Part shown: piece by piece, positions 8,194-16,075 of the stretch
How the letters are laid out: each line of letters starts with the position of its first letter
Numbering within the stretch: position 1 is the stretch's first letter
Source: Chitinophagales bacterium
Lineage (GTDB): Bacteria; Bacteroidota; Bacteroidia; Chitinophagales; Saprospiraceae
Direction: 5' to 3'
Length of the DNA: 44,341 nt
NCBI GenBank assembly: GCA_022360175.1
Contig: JAKSDI010000305.1
Span: 1-44,341, forward strand
The notes under the pieces: generated by a model
Database searches by the model: none
What the model saw: only the letters and a program-made list of their open reading frames with translations
What the model was told of the DNA's origin: nothing
Position numbers and translations under genes: made by a program

Positions 8194-9888
8194 CTATCCC
8201 TGCAATATTTGATTTAAAATCTTGAGTGTTATCAAATAAGTGGGGCGTACGCCATCTACTCCGAGGCTACCGGAAGCAAGTGTTTGCCCTGAAATCAGCG
8301 GATTATCAGATGCGTAATAAGCATAGCGTAATTTTACATTTTCATTGATACTCTTGCGTATTTTGGAAGCAGATTGGATTGCTTTTTGATAATGAGCACC
8401 TTCCATTTCCAATCCGGCGGCACACCAGGAAGATTTGCGGAAGTAACGTAAAATGTCACGGTTTTGTAGAGACGTACCTAAAACAGTGATCATGGGGCCA
8501 TCTATGACTTTAAGCCCATGTCCTTCAAAATCGGCAACAGTTAGCGCATTTTCGAATGGATAGTTATCTGCGGTCCCCTCAAAAATGTGGGCCTGGGGTA
8601 CCATTATATCTCCTTTCCCCCCTTCGAGTATACCTGCTTTCCCCATTATTGATACCGATTGTATATCGAGTGGGATGTGCTGGCCAGGTAGTTCAAAAGG
8701 CTTTAGCAATTCATCCATCGTTTCATATGCCTGCTCACCAAAAGCATAATCCATTACAAGAATGACCGGTTGATGTTCCTCTACATATTCCTTATCCAGG
8801 CTTAATTCATCAGGAAGTAGGAGTTTGTTTAGAGCTGTAGTATCGAATATTTGAACTGAAATATTGGTGCCGCTGGTATCATCTACCTGATACATACCAT
8901 GAGCCAATGCATACTGATATACTTTTTTGCGAAGCAGGCTATTTCCACCTAAGCTTAACTCCCGCATGGTGTCATCTAGCTCGTCTATATGTCCATGATC
9001 GTTCAGAGCTGCTCTAGCGTAAAAGATATTCATTACGCTATGCAAATTGGCACTAATGATATGAATAGGGCGATTTAGAAGATTTAGTTTATCCAGTTGA
9101 GCTTTGATATTTTGAGCCCATTGTTCGCCATAATAATGGTGTCCTATTTTTTCGCGCAAAGCGGAAGAAAAACTGATTTCTCTATCTATATCATCAACAA
9201 CTTCTTCTGTGGCAAGCTGCCCAAGCCAATAGGTGATATGAAAAATGCTATTCACATCAGGATCGCTGGAAAAACGTTCACAAGCGGCTACCGTCTCTTC
9301 ATAAGTTCTGCCAAGCAGTGTACTTAGATAGGTATAGGCAATATCCTTGTTGTATTCTTCCCCCTGGCTTTCTCTATGCACAATCTCCTTGAGCATATTC
9401 CATTCACGTCGTTTACGCTCTTTATGGTCTTCACTGTTGCGTCGTATTTTTTCCGACTCGATGTACATGAATGTAAGGTGCGTCAGGATATCATAGATAT
9501 CGCTACGGCCTCGGGTCATTTCTATCAACATCTGTTCTTCATCAATACGATAGGCATTGCGGCGACGCTTTGGTGGAATGATGGCTTCAAAATTCGATTG
9601 TTCAAAGCCTTCGCGGGAAATGAGCTTAATATATCGACACTCTTCTATTCCTTTTGGTAGGCGCTGGAAAATGTAAAACAAACCATCCAGCTCTACACGC
9701 TCAGGGTCACTAACGGAACCGTAAATTTCAGGGCGTAATTGAGTGAGTGCTTCAATCATAGCTTCTCCAGAGACCCCCAAAGGCTTGTAGTTGCCTCTGA
9801 TAAAAAGGTGGCGCATTGCAATGTATAATCGTTGAATAGCAGCTCTGGATTCTTGTGCTCGGGTACGTTGAGTTGGTTTTAAGGACAT
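8194..9888 (-). CDS. Conserved Bacteroidota protein with C-terminal nucleoside-phosphorylase-like domain (DUF6909-type)
   Basis: The frame is open upstream to 10185, but that stretch crosses a non-coding inverted-repeat element and gives unnatural sequence, so I take ATG 9888 (MSLKPTQRTRAQESR), giving 564 residues. The N-terminal ~300 residues are mostly helical and charged. The C-terminal ~200 residues contain VSIMGKAGILEGGKGDI, ADFEGHGLKVIDGPMI, VLGTSLQNRDILRYF and GLEMEGAHY. The last recalls the xxMEGAA ribose-binding motif of the MTAN/purine nucleoside phosphorylase superfamily. I believe it belongs to the widespread Bacteroidota family labelled DUF6909, whose function is unsettled; older annotation sometimes says AMP nucleosidase. 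A nucleosidase or nucleotide-sensing role is inference. A possible -7 element (TATCTTTG on the minus strand, 9912-9905) lies just upstream. Confidence 0.6.
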   Translation of the reverse strand: MSLKPTQRTRAQESRAAIQRLYIAMRHLFIRGNYKPLGVSGEAMIEALTQLRPEIYGSVSDPERVELDGLFYIFQRLPKGIEECRYIKLISREGFEQSNFEAIIPPKRRRNAYRIDEEQMLIEMTRGRSDIYDILTHLTFMYIESEKIRRNSEDHKERKRREWNMLKEIVHRESQGEEYNKDIAYTYLSTLLGRTYEETVAACERFSSDPDVNSIFHITYWLGQLATEEVVDDIDREISFSSALREKIGHHYYGEQWAQNIKAQLDKLNLLNRPIHIISANLHSVMNIFYARAALNDHGHIDELDDTMRELSLGGNSLLRKKVYQYALAHGMYQVDDTSGTNISVQIFDTTALNKLLLPDELSLDKEYVEEHQPVILVMDYAFGEQAYETMDELLKPFELPGQHIPLDIQSVSIMGKAGILEGGKGDIMVPQAHIFEGTADNYPFENALTVADFEGHGLKVIDGPMITVLGTSLQNRDILRYFRKSSWCAAGLEMEGAHYQKAIQSASKIRKSINENVKLRYAYYASDNPLISGQTLASGSLGVDGVRPTYLITLKILNQILQG

Positions 9889-9925
9889 ATATCTTCTATT
9901 TGCGCAAAGATATATAAAAAGAACA

Positions 9926-10212
9926 AGAGCGTTTTCATTAGAGCGTGTTAGGGAATTTGTTCTTTGAGGCGATTTTGTCACTAATTGATTTAGATGAGGC
10001 ATGAACGAGCAAACTCGTAGAGCAAAAGTCTTGAAGACTTTTGAGCGAGTGAACCGCATAGCGGATGGGCTGTATAACCTTCCGCGTGCCGCCGTAGCTT
10101 TAGCGGAGGAGCAAGCTAAATGAGTGTTCTTCCAACAAAATATAAACCAATTAGTGGCGGAATAAGTCCAATTAATAAATCCCAAACATGCTTTTACATT
10201 AAAAACGCTCTT
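9926..10212. mobile_element. MITE-like element with long imperfect terminal inverted repeats
   Basis: This fills most of the 345-nt gap between the two minus-strand genes. The ends read aagagcgtttt at 9926 and its complement at the right end. Inverted similarity continues inward for about 60 nt on each side (agcgtgttaggga... and cactaattg on the left against their complements on the right). The core holds small GC-rich hairpins: gcaaaagtcttgaagactttt, ccgcatagcgg and ccgccgtagctttagcgg. It has no convincing ORF of its own. I read it as a non-autonomous or decayed element; the mobilising transposase is unknown. Confidence 0.55.
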
Positions 10213-10233
10213 AAAAAAAGGATTGATAGAAGC

Positions 10234-11688
10234 CTACTGAATGACTAATTCAACTCTTCTATTTAACTGTCGATTGGATGGGATATCATTGGGTGCTGCA
10301 GGCATTTTTTCACCATAACCACCATATTGCATTCTGGAACTGCTGATGCCTTTTTTGAGAAGGTATTCAAAGCAGGATTGAGCCCTTGATCTGGAAAGCT
10401 GAAGGTTGCTAATATTATCACCGACATTATCTGTAAAGCCTTTAATGAGCAATACATATTCAGAATTAGTAGCCAAAATATGTGCTGCTTTATCCAGGAT
10501 ATTTTTGTGCGTACTACTTAGTTGAGCATCGTTGGTTTCAAAGTAAAGATTTTGGATACTCGGCACTGCTGGAGCAACTTCTATATCCTTAACTGGAACC
10601 GTTTCTTCAGGGCAACCGAAATTGGCACGGCTACCAGCTACTTCCGGACACTGATCTCTTTCATCTGCAATACCATCTCTGTCCGTATCAATTACAGGGC
10701 ATCCATTTCGGCTGGCAGGGCCAATCTTATCTGGGCAGGCGTCTTCTTCATCTATAATACCATCTCCATCAGTATCTTTTTGGGGGCACCCTCCTCGACT
10801 GGCAGGGCCTGCTTCCTGAGGGCATTGATCTGCATGATCTACAATACCATCTTCATCACTGTCCGGACATCCATTGATAGTACCAGGAAAAGTAGGGCAG
10901 AGGTCATCCTTGTCGGGAATGCCATCTACATCTGTATCTGGGCAGCCCTGGTGAATACCTTGTCCGGGAGCGTCAGGGCACATGTCTTTGTGATCAGGAA
11001 TACCATCGTGATCAGAGTCGGCAGTATTCCAAACATAGTTAAGAGAAGTGGCAAGAATGCCATACCAGTCATTTTTATCGGGATTGGCAGATAGGCTAAC
11101 ACCATCAAGGTAGTCGGTAAAGGTTGGTCTTAGTCCTGCTTCCAGGTCGAGATGTAAGCGTTCGCTAAGGCCTACCTTTACGCCCATACCAAATGGTACA
11201 ACCATACGAGTTGTCTGATAATCTGCATTCAGGTCTTCTCTAACACCATTTTTAGGCACGTCCGTATCATTGCTGTTGAAATTAGGCGATGGATCTGTAA
11301 AAGCCGCGCCCGCTCCAGCAAACAGATATGGAGTGAAACGATTATTTGGGGTCAGGTTAGAGAGTAAATTCCATTCCAGCAGAAGGGACAACTCATTAAT
11401 ATTCGTGGAAAAACTGAAGTTGCGGGAAGCTAATTGATCAAAATTTTGATCGCTACCAGAAATCTTGGTTTGTAATGCTACCGCTCGTATAGATAAATGT
11501 TGATTAATATTTGCTCTTAAATGTAAGCCATAAGCAAGATTAGCTTCCTGAAGAGTACCAATATTAGGTACAGCCAGGTCGCCTTGATAAGTACTAGCGC
11601 CTAAAAGGATGCCGCCTTCCATACGATACTGGGCAATAGTAAATAGAGGCAGTAATAATAGTAAGAGGGGTAGAAGTTGATGTTTCAT
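10234..11688 (-). CDS. OmpA-family outer-membrane protein with thrombospondin type 3 repeats
   Basis: This 484-residue protein has a signal peptide ending near TIAQ (residue ~19). An N-terminal beta-barrel-like region (~20-225) contains the type of glycine- and aromatic-rich strands seen in Bacteroidota DUF6089/porin-like barrels. Residues ~228-360 carry five to six thrombospondin type 3 repeats (DSDHDGIPDHKDMCPDAPG and variants), which bind calcium and form a rigid stalk. The last ~110 residues are an OmpA-like peptidoglycan-binding domain (LYFETNDAQL, GFTDNVGDNISNLQLSRSRA, YGEKMPAAPN, NRQLNRRVEL) with the conserved Asp and Arg that bind diaminopimelate. It probably tethers the outer membrane to the cell wall. 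Its upstream region has two minus-strand terminators, so its own promoter should lie between 11690 and 11750 unless read-through occurs. Confidence 0.92.
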   Translation of the reverse strand: MKHQLLPLLLLLLPLFTIAQYRMEGGILLGASTYQGDLAVPNIGTLQEANLAYGLHLRANINQHLSIRAVALQTKISGSDQNFDQLASRNFSFSTNINELSLLLEWNLLSNLTPNNRFTPYLFAGAGAAFTDPSPNFNSNDTDVPKNGVREDLNADYQTTRMVVPFGMGVKVGLSERLHLDLEAGLRPTFTDYLDGVSLSANPDKNDWYGILATSLNYVWNTADSDHDGIPDHKDMCPDAPGQGIHQGCPDTDVDGIPDKDDLCPTFPGTINGCPDSDEDGIVDHADQCPQEAGPASRGGCPQKDTDGDGIIDEEDACPDKIGPASRNGCPVIDTDRDGIADERDQCPEVAGSRANFGCPEETVPVKDIEVAPAVPSIQNLYFETNDAQLSSTHKNILDKAAHILATNSEYVLLIKGFTDNVGDNISNLQLSRSRAQSCFEYLLKKGISSSRMQYGGYGEKMPAAPNDIPSNRQLNRRVELVIQ

Positions 11689-11747
11689 CGTCTTAGTGCA
11701 TTAATGTTTGGCTTTAAGACGTGCAATCAATTCCTCGGTCACTACCT

Positions 11748-11782
11748 AAATAAAAAAAGCCGACTTTAATAAGGCCGGCTTT
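11748..11782 (-). terminator. Intrinsic terminator, minus strand, upstream of the OmpA gene
   Basis: The hairpin pairs aaagccg (11756-11762) with cggcttt (11776-11782), and inner pairing extends it past one mismatch. Read on the minus strand, a run of seven T follows at 11758-11752. It would end transcripts coming from the right before the OmpA start at 11688. Confidence 0.75.
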
Positions 11783-11876
11783 GTCACATAGATTTCAAAT
11801 CTAGCGTTTAGTAACTAAGTTTTGGGAAAATGCAGTTGATGAACTTTATCTTACTTGGTGCTTTTTGAATTGGGAA

Positions 11877-11904
11877 TAAAAAAAGGGGCCGGCTTTCCAG
11901 CCCC
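11877..11904 (-). terminator. Intrinsic terminator, minus strand, after structured region
   Basis: The stem ggggccgg (11885-11892) pairs with ccagcccc (11897-11904), with one mismatch and a 4-nt loop. On the minus strand it is followed by seven T (11884-11878). It follows, in the minus direction, the hairpin cluster at 11948-12051 and the dockerin gene ending at 12167. Confidence 0.75.
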
Positions 11905-11947
11905 CCTCATTTGAAAGAATCGGATAGTTTTAAAATTCCCCTTTCAA

Positions 11948-12051
11948 CTTGCGCCGCAGTTTTTCAGCGGTCGCAAGCCAGAGTAGCCTTAAGCAGATAC
12001 TCTGGCAGGCTTTGCCGGAGGAAGCCTGCGAACTCACATAGCAGGCTCCTC
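11948..12051 (-). ncRNA. Highly structured non-coding segment (candidate RNA or long 3' UTR)
   Basis: In the 478-nt gap between the OmpA and dockerin genes, three strong hairpins lie in a row. They are 11948-11957/11967-11977 (10 bp with one bulge), 11977-11985/11998-12006 (9 bp, perfect) and 12018-12029/12041-12051 (11 bp with one bulge). The strand gcctgc inside 12022-12029 can instead pair with gcaggctt at 12005-12012, so two helices exclude each other. A minus-strand terminator follows at 11904-11877. I do not recognise an Rfam family. It may be a small RNA, a 3' UTR of the dockerin gene, or a dispersed intergenic repeat; strand is assigned from the terminator. The rest of the gap shows nothing else. 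Confidence 0.4.
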
Positions 12052-12166
12052 TCCAACTTCTTAGCCGTTGGTTTGTGGAAAACTTAGTGTAGATATAGCC
12101 TTCCTGTTTACCTAATCAACAATATAATAACACTCACAAGATTACGATCCATTGCTAGTGAGGGGC

Positions 12167-13369
12167 TTATTGCCCAATTCCACTATCGATATTTACAACT
12201 ACTAGCGGTTTACTACTAATCCCTTGCTCCGTTTCAACCCGCACTACATAAAAACCAGGTGCATAATTATTAGCATCTAATAAATATTTAGACACCGGCT
12301 CTATAAATTCTATCTCTTCTATCGGATTCCCTCCAAGGGAAAGTACTTGTATCAATTTCAGCTTATTGCTGCCTTTGTTTTTACTCTCTATCAGCGTGCG
12401 CCCACTTGCCGGATTGGGATAAATCGTTACTCCTGCATCTTTTATCGTCCCTGGAGTGTCTTCTTCATTGTCACCTTCTGGATGTGAAGGATCTATAGCA
12501 TCTACTACTTCCAACGTTATTCCTTTAGGAACTAAAGGGAAGCGTTTTAGATTGAAATTATAGTAGACAGCACTATCAAGTTCGAAGTCAATGTGACTAA
12601 ATACCACAAAATCTTCAATAATATATTCAAGCTTCGCTAGATTTCCCCATCCAATACTATTAAAAACTTCACGATACAGTATTACCGAGATTACGCCCGA
12701 ACTTCTATTGACATAACTGAAACCACCTGATTGATTACCGTCATCACCAGTAAACCAGGTATTTTCCAATATTTCTAGGGAAAATCCACCATCGCCTCCT
12801 AAATCCTTAATATCAGCAGGATTAAAGTGCAATGTAAAAGAAATGCCAAATAAGGAATCGATGGTTATATCTTCATCTCCCAGGCTGATAAAAATCTCTT
12901 CCTCTTCATTTGGTGAAGTATAAGGAGAATTTACCAGTAATGTCAATGGAGGATCAACTCCGGGAATTCCAACAGGAATATCTTCTATATTAACTGAATC
13001 TCTTTCGAACCAGTAATGCTCTTTTATAATGTCCAGATCAACAGAATCTATGATCCCATTACCATTACAATCAGCATAAGCAAAGTTGAGCCCATTTGGA
13101 AATTCTTCCGCCCAAAGATTGTCAGGCAATACATGACCAGTCCAGCTATGATCTGGATTATTTCTTGGGCTACCAACTGCGTCATGGGCATAGGCCCAGT
13201 ACATTACATCCACTTGATTGACAATGCCATTATTAGTGACATCACCAGGCCATACTTGCTGTGCATATAATGGAACAGAAGCCAATAGCCAAATTACCGA
13301 TATGGTTATTAATGACTTCAACGGGATTATTTTTATTGCTAGTGTTGCTGTAATCGTTTGTTGATACAA
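12167..13369 (-). CDS. Secreted dockerin plus cohesin-like protein with T9SS type A sorting domain
   Basis: The 400-residue protein has a long N-region then a hydrophobic signal peptide ending near residue 37 (SVPLYAQQ). Residues ~41-120 form a dockerin type I-like pair of calcium loops: GDVTNNGIVNQVDV (Asp43 to Asp54) and ADCNGNGIIDSVDL (Asp100 to Asp111). Residues ~142-300 look like a cohesin-type beta-sandwich (LTLLVNSPY, ISLGDEDITIDSLFGISFTL). The C-terminal ~75 residues (VTIYPNPASGRTLI, GFYVVRVETEQG) form a T9SS type A sorting domain. The protein should be exported and held on the surface or released. Dockerin and cohesin normally recognise each other across proteins; here both are in one chain. 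No catalytic domain is seen. A minus-strand terminator lies ~260 nt downstream. Confidence 0.8.
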   Translation of the reverse strand: MYQQTITATLAIKIIPLKSLITISVIWLLASVPLYAQQVWPGDVTNNGIVNQVDVMYWAYAHDAVGSPRNNPDHSWTGHVLPDNLWAEEFPNGLNFAYADCNGNGIIDSVDLDIIKEHYWFERDSVNIEDIPVGIPGVDPPLTLLVNSPYTSPNEEEEIFISLGDEDITIDSLFGISFTLHFNPADIKDLGGDGGFSLEILENTWFTGDDGNQSGGFSYVNRSSGVISVILYREVFNSIGWGNLAKLEYIIEDFVVFSHIDFELDSAVYYNFNLKRFPLVPKGITLEVVDAIDPSHPEGDNEEDTPGTIKDAGVTIYPNPASGRTLIESKNKGSNKLKLIQVLSLGGNPIEEIEFIEPVSKYLLDANNYAPGFYVVRVETEQGISSKPLVVVNIDSGIGQ

Positions 13370-13559
13370 ATATAACAGTGAAATAACCTTATAGCAAGTA
13401 CATTTTTAACCATTTTACGCTTTGTTGAACCATTTTTTGATTCTTTTGTTAATTGTTTTTTATTGTTTAATTTGTTCATTATTAAATATTTATGTTGAGT
13501 TGTATTAAATAATAATTTAATATATTTTCTGTTTTTTTCGTCATCTTGTAAATTTGAAC

Positions 13560-14966
13560 ATGAAAAAAAATAAACTATTTACTCTTTTATCTAGCTTTTC
13601 AACAGTAGAATTACAACGTTTTGGGGAATTTCTTAACTCTCCTTACTTCAACAAGAATAGAGATATCATTAAGTTATATAGTTTTCTCTCAACTAAAGCG
13701 CCAGAGTTTGACTTTACAAAAAAGAGTATTTATGATGAAATATATCCTGGGAGATCATTAAGTGATCGTAAGTTAGGTTATTTAATGAGTGATCTTTTAC
13801 AAATAGCAGAAAGTTTTTTAGCTATTGAAAAATTTCAGAGAAATCCATCTCAGAAGCATCTCTTTTCATTAGATGCATATGCCGATCGTGGACTTGATAA
13901 GCATTATAATTACTTGCATAAAAAGATTCTTTCTTCCTTGGATAAAGAGAAATTACAATCGAAAATATTATTGGCTAAACACCAATTATATGAGGTAGAA
14001 ACTTTATATTTTTCAAGAAAAAAGGTTAGAAAATTTGATCCAAGTGTACAGAAAGCTTATGAGGCACTAAATACTTATTATTACTTGCAATTATTAAAGC
14101 AAGTCTGTTATATGATTATCTCTAGTGGAATTGTGAAGAGTGATTTTAGTATTGATGATACTTCTATCAAATTAATCGATAGTTTATTAGAGAAAGAAAC
14201 GAATTCTCCATTGCTTAAGATATATCTCTTAATATATCAAACGATTACAATTGGGAATGAAAAAGATGATGCTTATTTTAAAAGATTAATGCATGAAGTC
14301 GGGCTTTATCAAGATAAGATTGATAATGATGAAATGAGGGAGGTTTACCTCTTTGCTATTAATTTCTGTGGTCGAAAAATTCGAGGGGGAGCGATTGCTT
14401 ATATCCAATTAATGTTGAAAATATATGAAGATGGAATAGGAAGTAGAGCACTTATGGAAAAAGGTTATTTATCACATTGGACTTATACTAATGTAGTTCG
14501 ATTAGGCTTAAAAGAGAAAAGTATTCATTGGGCTGAGCAATTTATTGATAAATACAAGCCGTATTTACATCCAAATTATTCTCATGAAGTGTATCATCTG
14601 AATTTGGCAGAATTGCAGTTTAAACAAAGAAGGTACAATGAAGCATTGAAAAGTTTAACCCATCTCCAATTTACTGATCCATTTTATCATTTAGCATCAA
14701 GGGCAATTTTGATCAAATCTTTTTATGAATTAGGAGAAGTTGAGCCTATGACATCTGCTCTAGCCTCATTTACGATTTATTTAAAAAGAAATAAAAAAGT
14801 TTCAACAGCTCATAAAAAAATTTATCTGAATTTTTGTACAACGTTGTATCAACTGTTAACGAATAATTCCCGCAAGAGATACCAAGTTTTGGATAAAATA
14901 AAATCTACCCAAGCATTAGCAGAACGTGCCTGGCTCCTAAAAGTATGGGAAGAGCAGAAGCTTTAA
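13560..14966 (+). CDS. Conserved helical (TPR-like) protein of unknown function
   Basis: The longest ORF begins at a TTG (13554), but ATG 13560 (MKKNKLFTLLSSFSTVELQ) is the natural start, giving 468 residues. There is no signal peptide; it is probably cytoplasmic. The sequence is almost all alpha-helical with TPR-like aromatic spacing, such as LNLAELQFKQRRYNEALKSL in the C-terminal third. The N-terminal block, L-RF-EFLNSPYFNKNR-I--LY-FL, is in my memory shared by a large paralogous family in Saprospiraceae, none with a known role. Coding sequence and its 184-nt upstream gap are markedly AT-rich compared with neighbours. A TAAATTTG element ends three bases before the ATG; if it is the -7 box, the message would be nearly leaderless. 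No neighbour suggests a pathway. Confidence 0.7.
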   Translation: MKKNKLFTLLSSFSTVELQRFGEFLNSPYFNKNRDIIKLYSFLSTKAPEFDFTKKSIYDEIYPGRSLSDRKLGYLMSDLLQIAESFLAIEKFQRNPSQKHLFSLDAYADRGLDKHYNYLHKKILSSLDKEKLQSKILLAKHQLYEVETLYFSRKKVRKFDPSVQKAYEALNTYYYLQLLKQVCYMIISSGIVKSDFSIDDTSIKLIDSLLEKETNSPLLKIYLLIYQTITIGNEKDDAYFKRLMHEVGLYQDKIDNDEMREVYLFAINFCGRKIRGGAIAYIQLMLKIYEDGIGSRALMEKGYLSHWTYTNVVRLGLKEKSIHWAEQFIDKYKPYLHPNYSHEVYHLNLAELQFKQRRYNEALKSLTHLQFTDPFYHLASRAILIKSFYELGEVEPMTSALASFTIYLKRNKKVSTAHKKIYLNFCTTLYQLLTNNSRKRYQVLDKIKSTQALAERAWLLKVWEEQKL

Positions 14967-15000
14967 AACAAAAAATCCAGTGCTAGTTTCAAGCACTGGA
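14965..15000 (-). terminator. Intrinsic terminator of the dioxygenase gene
   Basis: The perfect 9-bp stem tccagtgct (14976-14984) / agcactgga (14992-15000) is followed on the minus strand by the T-run complementary to aaaacaaaaaa at 14965-14975. It lies 55 nt beyond the dioxygenase stop codon (15055). It sits 9 nt after the stop of the plus-strand gene at 14966 and may also affect that transcript. Confidence 0.75.
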
Positions 15001-15054
15001 CAGCATTTCTCCTATTCACTATAGAGAAACGAGGTACTTAGTTTATTAATTTCA

Positions 15055-16005
15055 TCAACTCCTCTGGCGAACTATTTTCAAATAGTGCACTTGCAGGTCA
15101 TTGATTTTTAGGGCAACAAAATAATGCCCATCAGGCAGGGCTGCATCAGGCTGCCATACCGCATCATATTGATCAGCTGCTAAAGTCTGTTCTTTTAGAG
15201 TGGCGACTGTGCGGCCGTTTATATCAAAAACCAATAAACTTACTCTTGCCTTTTTATATACACCGTATCGGATATTGATTGTATCAGAAAATGGATTGGG
15301 GCTGGCTCGGTAAATGATCCCTTTATCCAAGTGAATATCACTTACCCCGGTGGTAACACCATCACCATTGACAACAATATCCCAGGTACCCTCTAGTGTA
15401 CCACTGCTGTTTTCAGTCAGTGGAATGATTCGGTGTTGTGCATCATATTGCCCACTTGTAATCGAAGAAGCGGCATCGGTTTCAAGGTCGGGATCTCCTT
15501 CAAAATAGAGTTGTGTGATTAATGTAGGGAAATTGGGAGGAGTAATTTTGAAATGGATATGTGCGGGGCGAAACATATTGCCATTTAAATATTTTCCAGG
15601 TTTGATCGTTTCAAAAATGTAAAAGCCCTGTTCATTAGAGGTTGTTTGCCCTCTTAAATTATATCCTACATTATCATAAGCACCATCGTGATTCGCATGC
15701 CACACATCAATGAGCGTATTGGGGATGTATTCGGAGCAATCGAGATTAAATACTCGCCCAGTTATGATCATTCTATCACCTGGCTCATCAGCCTGAGCAA
15801 GTTGGTTGTTTTGAAGGATTGGTGGGTTTTCGGTGTAAAAAGGCCCTTCGCCATAAAAATCAAGGGTGGTCTTTTCACATATATTGGTATCCTCTTCAAG
15901 CTTTGATGGGGAGGTGTTGGCTTTTGTAGAAATAAGAGGAGTACCTATAGCTAATGCTGCAAGCGAAGTATTTTTTAGGAACTGACGGCGGTCATTTTTA
16001 CTCAT
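15055..16005 (-). CDS. Exported intradiol ring-cleavage dioxygenase with T9SS sorting domain
   Basis: The N-terminus NDRRQFLKNTSLAALAIG is a twin-arginine (Tat) signal, which fits a folded metalloenzyme. Residues ~45-215 form an intradiol dioxygenase domain of the protocatechuate 3,4-dioxygenase beta type. It has TLIDVWHANHDGAYDN (Tyr110) and KPGKYLNGNMFRPAHIHF (Tyr139, His149, His151), giving all four expected Fe(III) ligands. Residues ~230-316 (IYRASPNPFSDTINI, LLVFDINGRTVATL, PDGHYFVALKI) are a T9SS type A sorting domain. Such extracellular intradiol enzymes are known to cleave catechol-type rings, but the substrate here is unknown; no aromatic-degradation genes lie nearby. It follows an AraC regulator on the same strand with a 70-nt gap. 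A -7-like TAAGTTTG (16036-16029, minus) suggests its own promoter. Confidence 0.88.
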   Translation of the reverse strand: MSKNDRRQFLKNTSLAALAIGTPLISTKANTSPSKLEEDTNICEKTTLDFYGEGPFYTENPPILQNNQLAQADEPGDRMIITGRVFNLDCSEYIPNTLIDVWHANHDGAYDNVGYNLRGQTTSNEQGFYIFETIKPGKYLNGNMFRPAHIHFKITPPNFPTLITQLYFEGDPDLETDAASSITSGQYDAQHRIIPLTENSSGTLEGTWDIVVNGDGVTTGVSDIHLDKGIIYRASPNPFSDTINIRYGVYKKARVSLLVFDINGRTVATLKEQTLAADQYDAVWQPDAALPDGHYFVALKINDLQVHYLKIVRQRS

Positions 16006-16075
16006 TTCTTATTTTTTAGTGTTATAAACAAACTTATAAAGATTTAACTATTAATTGTTTAGCGATTTATACCAA

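Noticed and set aside
9889-10185. 99-codon N-terminal extension of the gene at 8194
   Set aside because: It translates the inverted-repeat element in a composition unlike the rest of the protein; ATG 9888 starts a normal N-terminus.
10522-11094. 190-residue plus-strand ORF opposite the OmpA/TSP3 gene
   Set aside because: Regularly repeated antisense of the TSP3 repeats, no independent support.
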